DNA from: Amblyornis subalaris | Taxonomy: Eukaryota > Chordata > Aves > Passeriformes > Ptilonorhynchidae | DNA: 64,000 nt | Reading direction: 5' to 3' | NCBI GenBank assembly: GCA_018881555.1 | Contig: JACAXG010000111.1 | Coordinates: forward strand, 62,001 to 126,000 | In this document: piece by piece, positions 25,268 to 37,619 of the stretch | Layout: each line of letters begins with the position of its first letter | Numbering within the stretch: position 1 is the first letter of the stretch | Notes under the pieces: model-generated | Seen by the model: only the letters and a program-made list of their open reading frames with translations | What the model was told of the DNA's origin: nothing | The model's database searches: none | Position numbers and translations under genes: made by a program

Positions 25268-26362
25268 TGCAATGAGCAGGGACATCTTCAACTAGACCAG
25301 CTTGCTCAAAGCTCCATACAACTTGGCCTTGAACATTCCCGGGGATGGGGCACACACAGCTTGTCTGTGGATGTGCCAGTGCCCCATCAACCTCACAGTA
25401 AAGAATTTCTTCCTAGCATCTAATACAAATCTACCCTCCTTCAGCTTAACGCCGTTCTCCCCTTGTCCTGTCTCTACATGCCCTTGTAAAAAGTCCCTCT
25501 CCAGCTCTCTCGTAGCCTCTTTAGGTACTGGAAGGTGCTCTGAGGTCTCCTCGGAGCCTTCTCTTCTCCAGGCTGAACAACCCCAGCTCTCTCTGCCTTT
25601 GTAGGAGAGGTGCGCCAGCCCTGTAAGCATCTTTATTGCCCTACCTTGGACTCACTCAAGCACATCCACACCCTTCTTATGTTTGGGTCCCCAGAAAATG
25701 GACACAGCACTCCAACAGGATCTCACAAGGGCAAACTAGAGAGGCAGAGTCATCTTCCTCACCCTGCTGGCCATGCTGCTCTTGCTGCAGCCCAGGATAC
25801 AGCTGGCTTTTTGGGCTGTGTGTGTGCATTGCTGACACATGTCAAGCTTTTTGGCCATCAAAACCACCAAAGTCCTTCTCCTTAGGACTGCTCTCAATCC
25901 ACTCTGTGCCTAGCCTGTACTTGTACTTGAAATTGCCTCAACCCAGGTGCAGGACCTTGCACTTGGTCTTGTTAAACTTCATGAGTTCACAGAGACTCAC
26001 CTCTCAAACCTGTTGAGGTTCCTCTGAATGGCATTGCTTCCCTCCTTCCCTGTGGTGTGGATCACACTACACAGCTTGGTGTTGTCAGCAAACTTGTTGA
26101 GTGTGTGCTTAATACTGTCCATGTTGCCGACAAAGATATTAAGCAGTACCATCCCCTCAGGAACACTGCTCATCACTATTCTCCATTTGGATATTGAGCC
26201 ATTGACTGCAACTCTCTAAGTGCAACCATCCAACCCATTCCTCATTTACTGGGTGGTCCATACATAAATCCATGTCTCTCCATTTTAGAGATAAGGGTGT
26301 CGTCCAGGACGGTGTCAAATTCCTTGCACAAGGCCAGCAGTTGCTCTTACCTTCCCTTAATT
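25268..26362 (-). mobile_element. CR1 LINE fragment, minus strand
   Basis: A CR1 copy lacking both its extreme 3' tail (it begins inside the 3' UTR at 'gcaatgagcagggacatc') and its 5' part. Minus-strand frames at 25292-25630 retain the tail segment VKLKEGRFVLDARKKFFTVR. The reverse-transcriptase F-A-D-D box reads F-A-D-N at 26074-26095, so one of the two catalytic aspartates is lost. Further on, the antisense of the conserved 'VPQG'-region and downstream segment runs to about 26362. Several frameshifts. Dead copy. Confidence 0.93.
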
Positions 26363-27957
26363 TCTTTAAATGAATACTACTTAGGCTTGAACATGCCTTT
26401 AAATATATAAGATCAATAGTTTAATAGAAGGAACAGCTACCTCCGCTGCCTTTACTTTCAAGGAAGTTAACACAGCTGATGTTCAGATAACTATCTTATT
26501 TATATATAGTTTGGCCTTTTATTAAGAAATGTTCCTCTCACAGATTGGAACATCTTCCACGATCAGAGACTGGCCTACAAAAATGCTGTTAGATGATGGA
26601 TGGGGTCTAGCATCAAGTTCCTTTAGGCAACCAATTTACACTTTTAACCTCTTTAATACAGCTAACGTTTCTTTACTTGTGAAATCATGCTGTGGGGTGC
26701 ACTTCCAGTTAGATACACAGGTTCTCAAATCCTGTAATTAAGCATTTATATTAAGGGTGAGCCCCTTACAAAAGGACCATGTTTTTATGGGATTGTTTTT
26801 CTACAATGGTGATTAGTTTGAATAATACATGTTCAAAGTTCCTAAAATATTAGTTGTATAGAACTGTGGGTGTATAAGCTAGGCAAAGCTTGGCTAAACA
26901 AGACCCTGTTACTATAATGAAACCATTGTTTGATATCAGGTAGTTAGGGTGGCCAAACTGTAGGATGTACTGTGTTTGTGCTAAAAATGATATTCCCTGT
27001 TATATTTTTCATCATCCTCACCCTTGGTACTCCTTTGTTCTTATGCTGATCTTCTTCCCCATTGGTTTTTTTTGGTGTGGTTTTGTTGGTTTATTGGGGT
27101 TTTTTTCCTGGATTTTTTTATATATTCAGTTTGTTCTATAGTAAATTCAAAGGAAAAAATTCTGTGCATGCATATGAATATTATTTTTTCAGAGTGAACA
27201 TCAGTGACTGGTTATCTGTTATTCTCCAGATTGCTTATCTTGTTTTTCAACAAGGCTATGTTCTTACTCCTGTGCTTTTACAAACTTGACACTTAAGGCT
27301 GAAACCACTTGACTCCTCCAGGACTTGGTTCATAAATTGTCTGCTGTTCTTTCCATTTCCCATATTCCAAAATGAAATTCACTGCACCTGCGGAACTGAA
27401 GTATGAGTTTTCAGCACTGGGTCACTGGGGACTGCTGACAGTGATGCCACATCTCTGGCAAGAAAGCTTAGACTTCCTCATTACAATTTATTTATTTGCA
27501 CAGCACGTCAGCTATGTAATGTGTTGAACTGACACTGTAATTCTTACTGATAATGAACCAGATGTTCAGTTCAGAGACATATAATGGTTAATACAACATG
27601 TACGTAATTTGTACAAAATGTAAACTCTGTAAGCAAGCAGAGAACGTACCACTTTCTTTTTCAGTTAATATTTATCTTTAAAAATGCTTTTCAGAGTACT
27701 TTGGTACTTGACTGATAGGTTTTTCAAAATATAAGCCCTTATTCATTGTTTGTCTGGGATCAGTATCTGTCAGGTTTCTTTTGTGCTGCTATACAATGTA
27801 ATTAGTATTGATATTTCTTACATAAAGTAAGTATGATCTAAGCCTTATCTCATAATGAAGCTTTTGTAAAGGTGTTTGTTTTCTTGTTTCTCTCTTTCAC
27901 AACTAATGAACTTTCATTGAGCATGATATTCTTGGGATCTGCAATACTTGCATGGCA
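26363..27957. other. Unannotated DNA
   Basis: AT-rich. A G/T-rich tract lies at 27062-27118. No gene recognised. Confidence 0.5.
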
Positions 27958-28147
27958 TCAACTCTTCTCTTCTCTTCTCTTCTCTTCTCTTCTCTTCTCT
28001 TCTCTTCTCTTCTCTTCTCTTCTCTTCTCTTCTCTTCTCTTCTCTTCTCTTCTNNNNNNNNNNNNNNNNNNNNNNNNNNNNNNNNNNNNNNNNNNNNNNN
28101 NNNNNNNNNNNCCTCCCCTCCCCTCCCCTCTCCTCTCCTCTCCTCTC
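27958..28147. repeat. TTCTC/CCCTC pentamer repeat with assembly gap
   Basis: About 18-19 perfect TTCTC units run from 27960 into an N gap, and on the other side the repeat resumes as CCCTC units grading into TCCTC (28112-28147). It is a long homopyrimidine tract on the plus strand. The true length is unknown because of the gap. Open frames through it are artefacts of the repeat. Confidence 0.95.
28054..28111. other. Assembly gap (58 N)
   Basis: Run of 58 N inside the pentamer repeat. The size may be an estimate rather than measured. Confidence 0.97.
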
Positions 28148-31100
28148 ATCTTCCTTTTATTAGAAACCAGAATAAAAGTTATGCAATGGAAGAAATAATA
28201 TGAAAGAAGCAATATGAAAATGCAAGAAATGTGATCCTGTAGGAATGTAATTTATACAATATACCAATGCACAGAGTATTTTTAATAGGGATTCTAAAGC
28301 CTCTTATAACTTGCATTCTACAAGAATGCTTTTGGATGAGAACCCATGGGACTCATGAAACAAGTAAGTTACCTTTAAGTGGCTCATACGATTTAGCTTT
28401 ACAAGCAATACCAATTGAAAACCATGTGGTTATTAGAAATAATTTTTTTCTTATTCTTGCTTTAAAATACTTTTGCAAGTAATAGATAATCAGAATTACT
28501 AATAATTCTGGATGCCACTCTATGCCATATTTTTTAATGAAAAAGAAATAAGATACAACAGAATTAGCAGGGTGTGTTTTAAATCATATAGTGGAATAGA
28601 TTATATTTGAGTTAAATTTAAAAGTAGCTATTATTGAAACAGCCTTTCCTACTTGAATATTCGAAATTTGTTCAAGCTGTTTGGTATTTTACCACTAGAT
28701 GTCATTGTAGTTTAACCCTCCCACCAGTTTTGTACTAATTCTGTGCTGCCTTCAGCCACTGGATGGCATCTTTCAATTGATTTCAGATGCAAGGATTTTA
28801 AAGAGCAGATTTACACAAAGGAGATTATTTTAATGTTTCATTTAATACCACGGTGTCTTTAAAAGCCTATGTTCTGTTTGCAGACAACAACTAATAAGGA
28901 TGTCTCAATTTGAGATTTTTAGTGAGCTCAGGAAAGATAATACTCAGAAGAGAACAGAGAAGATGTACATTTCAGTAGCTATAGAGTAGTCTTGCTTGAG
29001 GGGAGGTTTCTTCTGTTTCTTGTGTTGCAGTTTCTGTGAGGATTAGGGACATTTTGTCTGAAGAATTGTCTGGGCCTATCAGAGAAATTTCATGTTTATT
29101 GAAAAGAGCATGCAGTGTACTGTCTTACTGGGGTGTGAAAAGCATCTGTGTACTTGTTATTTGTCATCTACCTAGAACAGTAAGTGTAATAAAACCTCTT
29201 CTAGTACTAGAACAGATAAGAAGGCAAAGGCTCTTTTACACGTGCAAGCTTTCAGCAACAGAAGCATTTGAAAAAGCATGATTTTGTTGAAGAGTCTAAG
29301 GTTTTTCAAGGGTGCGTGCCTTCGTATTTATTTCCTTCACTTCTCCTCACTGTCCTCATTTTCCTGATTTCCTGCAAGCTCACCTGCTGCTAACAAGCAG
29401 ACCAGAGGAGTAAGATGCCAAAGCCTCCCTCCTGCAGCACCATCTGCCCAGAGTGATGAGGTCTGGTGCCCCCAGCTCTGGGTGGGACACCTGTGTGAGC
29501 AGGTGAGCCAATGGTGCCTAATGTGAATCTCCTGCAGTTGAGAGATGGTTGGCATCCTTCATATACACAAGTGAAGCCCATTTGTGCTGACATTGGAGAG
29601 AGAGAGATTGTGCCAGGTCCTTCCTCCTTTGAGAGAGAGCAAGGAATTTTCTTCCCTTGCCTTGGCTTTCCTATTAATCTATGCTGCTAACTTGTTATGT
29701 TTGACTGTAGGTTAACCCTATGCATAACTGTGTGAAGTTTTGCCACACTGGATGTGGGATCTTTCTTGGGCATATTGCTTTATAGCAGCAGCTTTACAAG
29801 TGCTTCTGCTTCCCTAAAATTGGAGATGGTTGGACACTGGGGCTCGTATTGCATACCTGTGAGCACAAGCCATTTGCACTGACAGGCTGTGACTCTTAGC
29901 AAAGGTGTACAGAAGGGGTGTGCACTGCTTTTATCTCAAAGCTCAGCTCTGCTTATGGAGTTATTTTTGTAACACTCTCTTGTTAAAGAATCATGTTATT
30001 CATTGTTTAGTATTACATCAGAGCAACTTTTAAGCCCATTGAGATAGGGTAGGATGATGCTTAGGTCTTCACACAGATTTTAACAAACCCCATGGGCTAC
30101 AGTGCTAAATTCAGCCTTGCTTTTTTAAGTTCAAATTCACAGAATCTATTAGTTATTCATCTGTATTTCCTTCATTTATCTGCAGGAAAATGTAAAAACC
30201 TCTTCCTCCAAAGAAAGAAATTCGACTTATTACTTGCCTTTACATATACATTGCTTTAAGTGTACTTTTAAAATGTCTCTAAGATAGTAAGCAATTTCAT
30301 TTCTAGTGTGAAATTAATCTTCTTTAAAAGTTCATGTTGATAGCTACTCAAGGTAGGTGTTCTAATTAAATATGGGTGTAAAAAGTGTCATATGCAGTTT
30401 GCTTTTGGGGACTTTTCTTACACAAAAAAAAAGTAATTATTGAAGCAGAAATAAAACATACAGGCTGCTGTAAATTGGTCTGTACTCTATTGGCTTCTTT
30501 ACACTTGATCAAGCCTGAAACACTTGATGTTTTTTAGCCTGCGTTGTGTCAAGTGTCTTCAGGTCCACCTGTATGTAAAGTACATTTAATTAGCCAGGGG
30601 TTCAGAATACAAAAATAAATGGAAAAAAACCCCTCTGTGTCTTTGTGGTCTGGAAGTGTAGTGTAATCTGGAAGTCTTGTGTAAGACCTTGGTGACTGAT
30701 CACCTGCCTTTAAAAAACAAAACAAAGGGACTCCTTTCAGCCACTAAATGAGATACACTTTAACCCACAAGCACACCCCTGTTTGTGGAAACTAGATATT
30801 TTTTCACACAGAGTAATCATGGCTGTGACTTCGTTTCCCTAAGAGTTAAAGTATGGTCTGTTCTACAATTATTTGTGTGTTACACCTGGAAGCAGAGGGA
30901 TGCAGTTACCCTTAATTACCAACAACAACACATCAGTGTACTTAATGGGAGAGGTGTTAACCTGTCAAGTGCATCTCTTCATGTTTGAACAGCCAACATA
31001 ATTGAGAATACCTGAGGAAATCAGAGGAATTTTATGAAGCCTCAGTGGTGGAATGCTTTCAAGCAAAAAGTTGCAATAAACTGAGTGCAGTAATTAATGA

Positions 31101-33146
31101 AAAGTTAAATAAGCAGACTGAATCAGCAGTTCAGTGACTGATAATTTTAGTCATTATATGATCAAAGTATTTATGGATTGTTGTGTAGTACCTACAGCAC
31201 TTCCAGTTTTCAAGCAATTGAGCAAGATTTTGCTAAACCAGTCTTTTATTAAATCGAAAGTGATTTGCTTTATTTTAGGCTGGTTGCTTTCTCCATTTGG
31301 AGCATTTTGCACCATAACCTGGCAATTTCCTCTGTGGCAAGAACAACTCCATAACTTCTTTTTCTGCCTCCAGTTTTTCCATGCCCTCTACCTGCCACTC
31401 CAGCCCCAGATATGGCTTCTATCCCTCCATTCAGACCTCTATGCAGTAACAGTCAGAAGTGGTGCTGCTCTGGGCAATCTCCAAAAATTACACTGCTAGA
31501 TCTTTCAGTTCTTCTTCTCCTACTCCTCCTGACGGGGTTGCTGCAGCACTAAAGGACACCATTCCCATTGTGGCAGGTGCTCCATATAGCAAGAAGCCTT
31601 CAGACTGAAGGCCAAGGCCTTCCTGTTTGTTTCTTTGACATTATTGAGATGTATTGGGAGTGATGTGAGCTCTCTTTAACAAACTCTCTTTCTACTGCTG
31701 CTGACTCTTCAGCACAGGTAAATGCAACGTGCTATGTTTTCTCTTCCTCACCGTATTTCTGAAATTTTATTTGTACCCAATAAAATTGTATATACTTTTT
31801 TCTCTGCCAGTTTTAGATGGTGTTCGGATTTCTTTTTTTTGGAAATTGAATAAAGATTTCAAGAAGAAATGCTGAGTTTCCTAATAAACTCAGAAAAGGC
31901 CAGAATTTTACCTGTTCTGTTTTATTTTTACTAGCTAATAAACCAGCTGTTAAGTACAATAGAAAAATAACACTTCTGTTGAGACAGAGATACCAGTCAG
32001 TGAATTGAACTTAATAATTGACTTCTCTGTGAAAGTCTGTTCCATGCTTTTTTGCAGCTTTTTCTTTTTTCTTGAAGTTGTTCTGCAACTCCTCTACTGT
32101 TTTGCCATAAAGAGAAGTACAGAAGGAGTATTTGAGATGAAAAGAGCTATATTTAAAATCTAGGATTTTAAAAGGTGGTCTTAGCCTTCCTGGACTCTCC
32201 TACTTTATAAGAGTTTTAAGGAATGTTTAAGGATTTAAGCCATACTCTTAACTTCTTTGGGAAACCTTTACATATATTGAATTCCCATCCATTGTGCAGG
32301 ATTAAAAAGCATGAGTATTTTTAATACAATCTCACAATGTAAAAGTATGAATCATAGGAAATTTATAAATAAAAGTGAACAATTCAGTTTTCATTAAGAA
32401 AAATCAGTTGAGAGATCCCTGTGAAAAAGGGACATAGAAAAGAAATCTGGATCAACCCATTGTGTAAGGTGTGACAGCCAGAAAAACAGCTTTATTCTAG
32501 TAACTGCTTCATGTTTAGTCACTTTTTAAATTTATTATCATGCTGTTTGATGTGCCCCACGCAGGACTGCAGTACGTCAGTGTCTGCATGAACCAAGTGT
32601 GTTGCCATACTGAATTATAAAAATTAGAAAGCAGCAGAGCTAAGGAGCTTTCAGTCGGTCTTTACTGTTCTGACATGTTCTCATGTACTTATTTGTAACA
32701 AGACACCCTGAATGTATTCCATCAAATTTGATTTTATCATGTTCAAACATGTTTGCTGTTACAACCTTGAAATGTTTCTTCATGTTGGTTGTAAAGTCCT
32801 TTGTGGGTGTTGTAACTGACAGGTGCTGCCATATTAAAACATAATCAAAAATGCTTTCGCTAAACAGGACACACAGAACCAGTTCTATCATATTTTAACA
32901 CAATCTGTGATTTACAGAAATCCAGCGATGGCTGTAATGTTATTTGCATGAGAATTATTGCTTACTCTTTTCTGGTGCCTTTCAGAGGAAAAAATCCATG
33001 GTCTTTATCTGCCAGCTAATAATTGAGAAACTAGGGAATTAAAATTTGCTTTAAAATATGCAGAGAAGAAAATGTATCATTTGCATTAGTCTTTCATGTT
33101 TCATATTACTTAAATAGTGACGACATGATAGTAAAAGAACCAAACC
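28148..33146. other. Unannotated DNA, 5 kb
   Basis: Mostly AT-rich. Two CTCF-like CCACT(A/G)GATG motifs are at 28692 and 28756. GC-richer sequence is at 29390-29640 and 31310-31600, the latter with a 121-codon plus frame (31134-31499) lacking any recognised domain. An AATAAA occurs near 31780. No exon could be supported. Confidence 0.5.
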
Positions 33147-33175
33147 AAGCCGCAATCAGAAACTGATTGCGGTTT
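33147..33175. other. 13-pair perfect hairpin
   Basis: A near-perfect inverted repeat: the core arms CCGCAATCAG (33150-33159) and CTGATTGCGG (33163-33172) enclose an AAA loop, and the stem extends by a G-T and two A-T pairs to 33147-33175. Function unknown. It could be an RNA hairpin, an operator-like palindrome or a remnant of a small inverted-repeat element. Confidence 0.7.
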
Positions 33176-36100
33176 ATTTATTCAAGTAGGTTCCATTCCA
33201 TATATCAGAAGGGTTTTTTACAAAGAAAGACATGGAAACATTGTCCTCAGATTAGTGTCTTACTAGATAAAAATCTACTGCATTAGTAAGGTTTCTCTGT
33301 TCAATGACTTACTCTTTTCTAAATTCACTGAACACACATTTATACAAAATCAGCACAAGTAAAGCTGTAGGAGACTTGCTGGCCATCAAGAGTGCCCGTT
33401 TGCAGAAGGGTGTTTCCTTTCTGATATTAAAAGGTTTTCTTAAGTGCTTACATTGTCTGACTGCATTTATACTTCTGGGAACAAGACTAAGACTGTAAGT
33501 TAAGCAGACTGAGACAGTGTTGTTACTTTATGATAACTGTCAGTGATTTAAGGACTTTGCATGACAGTGCTTAGAGTCAGAAGAGCCATATTGCCTGTTC
33601 CAAAGAGATTTTCATTTAATGTATAAGGCTTTACTTTAGTGCACCTTACATTGCTGCGGTGAATCTTACAAGTGCCTAGAGCTGCTTGGGTTTTTATGTG
33701 ATTCTTTCACAAGTATTTCCTGCTTTCTTTTTAGGAATGTCATATATTTGGTGCATTCCTGACATTATAGATTTTTCTTCCCCATAAATACATTTTGTTC
33801 CAATACTGGAAAGGCAATGTTTGCATGATGCTTCAAGGATGTGTGCTGAAGCTTAGCTTCAGTATTGGCAACTGTCAGGATTTGTGGGTAAATGCTTTCA
33901 AAACCAGTGATAAAATTTAATTCATACAGACTGTTTTGAGTAGCTGCTCTCATGAAGTGTGGAAAGTATCTGTCTCAATTGAGACTTAGCTTTCCGATTC
34001 CTTAATTTAACTGCAGTGCAGGTTTTATGCATTTATAATGCAGTTAATAATAGAGGAGCAAAATCTAATGTTGTAAGAGTGATCTACACAAGCAAACACT
34101 GTATCAACTCAACTAAGAGCTAAAATACCTTGTCAAAAATAGCTATTGTTTCTTGTAGAGGATTTTTCCCCCCATGCTAGAATGTAGAGTGACATTAAAG
34201 ACCATGAATACACAATGTCATGCAGTCATCTCACAAAGCCCAATCCAGGAGCTCCTCAAAGAGGAAAGTTAAGAGGTGACTTGACAAGTGTCAGGAAATC
34301 CTTGGTAAGAAGATGTTATGTTCCTACAGGCAAGTATGCCAGGAATTGTGGTTGAAAGATGGCAAGTTTTCACCTAGTAAAAACACATCTTTGGAACAAT
34401 CAGGGCACTGCCCATTGCAAAATATAAGTTTCCAGAAGTTACTCTGCTGACAATTTTTACGTCAGAATTAGATGTTTTGTGTCATATACGCATTTCCAGG
34501 CAGCAGTGATTCATTCAAGAAAGTGCTGCTGTTCATGTACACAAAAGAAATTGAACAGAATATCCTTTTCTGACATTTTTAGATGTAGCATGATTCTGTC
34601 TGAACAGCAAGCATTGGTGCAATTCTGGTTGATTTCAATAATTGCACATAAAATTACTGTCATTTCCCACTTTTCCGTCTCTAGGTGGGATTCCACTCCA
34701 TTAGCTGAGATATTCATTGGCGGGACTTATTTACTTCTCATGTTTTTATGGGAGTTGTTTCGTAAGCAGGAGAGTTGTGTTGGGGAAAGCCACCATACAT
34801 AGGATGCTGTCGGAACAGACCCTGCTGTGCACAGAGAAACGCTAAACACTGCTTCTGCTATGAGTATCACATTCACATTCAACACTGAGAGGATAAATTG
34901 TAGTCAGTTGTCCAAGTTGTATCAATCCTTGCATCAATCCAGTTTAAATGCATTTTTTAAATATGAGATGGAGGGAAATTCTAAGCTAAAGAGAAGGATA
35001 ATCCTCAGGAATGTCAGCACCATTTGTTTAAAAGAAAAAATATAGTTAGTGTAAAAATTTCTGTTTGAGTGGATACTATTGTAATGCAAGATATTTTAAA
35101 CTGCTCAGAAATTCCCTTTTGTGTTAGTATCTCTAGTGTTAGAACTCTACAGGACATTTATTTTAATAATATTTTGTGCAGAATTGTCATGTTATTTATA
35201 AATATTTATAAGCAAAGTTTTGCTGTAGTGCTGATCCAAAATTGTTCAAACTTGCAGGTATCAAATTTTGGGAGATGGGCTAACTTGTGAAGGGTTTTTA
35301 AGTGTGTGTGTTGATGTTCCATTAATGACTTATGGCTCTGATTTTACTTTCAGGAAGGTTCTGAATTTATTTTAATTTCTATTTTCTGAACCTTAGAAAA
35401 GATCAAGGCTGAATAAAGCTACAATAGATAACTTATGGGAGATCTAAAATTGTAATGGATGTGTCCAGGTTGCTTGTACCTACTCAATTTAGTTGTTAAA
35501 TATGCTACGGCGTTTGCTGAGATAATTGTATTTTCCTGGCCCTTTTCAGTGGCTAAAGTAATATACTAGCATCATTTATTTATGCACAAGGATGACAGAA
35601 TCATTCCATTAGCAATTACAATTGTCTACAGGAAAGGATTTTTTTTGAAAAACAACCTTATGCTTCTCCTCAAGTTTCATAAATACTTAAGGGATGTGGC
35701 TAATTTAATGAACTCATTATCTGTTTTGGCTCATGGCTTTCACTTTTAAATTTTTTTAAAGAATGTTTACTGCAACTTTTCACTCTGAAGATACGGGAAA
35801 CTATTTATATTAAAAAAAAAAAGAAAAAACATATTCCACCAGTCCCCAAGTATTCTGCATATTGAAATTTGTCTGCTCATGGATAATGTGCTGTCTTTCT
35901 GGTTACTTGAGCTAAGGTGGATTTGCTGTAGTTTTCTGAAAACCTGAACTCTATGTATACCACACACCCCTTGCAATAAAATGGATTTATTAAGCATCTG
36001 TATTCTAGTCATCTGTTTTATGTTTCCCTTAGATGCTGAAATGTGTTAATTATTTTTTGGTTGCCACTAAGATTTTATTTTCACAATACAAAGATGAATC

Positions 36101-36532
36101 AACTCTAAGAAACTGACACATTGTGATATCTTAGAATTGAACTTACTGATGCAAAGTACTGGTGCCTGAAATGCTAAGTGAATGCTGTTTCTGTGTTGTA
36201 TGTATGTTTAATACATATTTATTGTTCTCAATTTGAAAATTGTTAGCTACCTAGGGTTTGCAGTGTTTCTAGTAGCAAACTAGGGGTTTTTAGGGTTCAA
36301 AAATTTAGGGTTAAGTTATTGTCAGGATTATTCCAAGTACAATATGATACCAGGATTCATCTTTTGGTAGTAATCACAGAAGTGGAAATGGTTTGGAAGA
36401 TTTTGGGATTCTTGCTGCTTTGTGAAATACAAAATTTCATGTCTTTGCTATTGATACACTTCTTATCAGCATGAACTGCTATAAAACACTTTGTTAAAGA
36501 AACAGACAATTTTTATTAACATGTGGCTTATG
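33176..36532. other. Unannotated DNA
   Basis: AT-rich. Short open frames (up to 107 codons at 34479-34802) have no recognised content. A cluster of four TAGGG motifs lies at 36252-36312. Confidence 0.5.
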
Positions 36533-37619
36533 TGTTGTGGTTTGATGCTAGCTAGATGCCAGGCACTCACAAAAGCTGTTCACTCACTCCTCTGCTGCAG
36601 CTGGACAAAGGAGAGAAAATTTTGACAAAGGGTTCATGGGTTGAGATAAGTACTGGGAGAAAACACTCGTCAAATACCATCAGGGGCAAAACAGGCTCGA
36701 GTTGGAGATATAAAGTGAATTTATTACTAGCAAAATCAGAGCAGGATAATGAGAAGTAAAACAAACCCTTAAAAAACACCTTCCCCCCACCCCTTCGTCC
36801 TTCCAGCTCTACCTCCTACACCAGCGGCACAAGGAGAAAGGGAATGGAGGTTATGGTCAGTTCATCACCCGTGGCTTCTCCTGCTGCTCAGGGAGAGGAG
36901 TCGTTTCCCTGCTGCACCATGGGGTCCCTCCCACGGGAGAAAGTTCTCCACAAACTTCTCCGATGTGAGTTCATCTCATGAGCAGCAGCTCTCTGCAAAC
37001 TGCTGCAACGTGAGACAATCCCATGGGTAACAGTCCTCCCCACACTGCTGCAGTGTGGGTTACTCTTCCACAGGGTGCAGTCCTCCAAGGACAGGCTGCT
37101 CCAGCCTGGGAACAGGGCTCCTCTCTCCATGGGTCTCCCACAGGGTCACAGCCTCCTCCCAGGCATCCACCTGCTCCAGCATGGGGCTCTTCCACGGGCT
37201 GCAGGTGGATCTCTGCATCCCTGTGGCCGTCCATGGGCTGCAGGGGCACAGCTGCTTCACCATGGTCCTCACCATGGGCTGCAGAAGAATCTGCTCTGGC
37301 ACCTGGAGCACTTCCTCCCCTCCTTCTTCACTGACCTTGCTGTCTGCAGAGTTGTTCTCTCACATATTCTCAGCCTGCTCTTCTCTGGCTGGAAAATTAC
37401 AACTGCAACCAACTGTGTTTTGATTTCTTCTTAAATATATTATCACAGAGGTGTTACTACCGCTTCTAATTGGCCCAGCCTTGGCCAGCAGCGACTCTGT
37501 CTTTGGAGCCACCAGGGATTGGCTCTGCCAGACATGGAGGAAGCTTCTAGCAGCTTCTCACAGAAGCCGCCTCTGTGGCCCCCATGCTACCAAAAACCAG
37601 GCCCTGCAAATGCAGTACA
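36533..37619 (-). mobile_element. Solo LTR with internal tandem units, minus strand
   Basis: About 1,087 bases with TG...CA-type ends (plus strand TGTTGTGGTTTGATG ... CAGTACA). It resembles a long LTR family that I know to be common in bird genomes. On the minus strand AATAAA lies at 36720-36725. A central GC-rich block (36880-37330) contains GGGCTGCAG at 37196, 37235 and 37276, spaced 39 and 41 bases, and more diverged CCATGGG units upstream. The TATCACAGAGG and AATTGGC blocks around 37440-37475 are on the U3 side. Flanking bases give no clear target duplication, so the right edge may be off by a few bases. The frames of 83-122 codons in this block come from the repeat. Confidence 0.82.

Noticed and set aside
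27872..28212. Open frames through the pyrimidine repeat
   Set aside because: They are simple-sequence translations running through an assembly gap.
31134..31800. Possible processed pseudogene or terminal exon (121-codon frame, AATAAA near 31780)
   Set aside because: No recognisable protein segment, no poly(A) remnant at the right place and no flanking duplication seen. Kept only as unannotated DNA.
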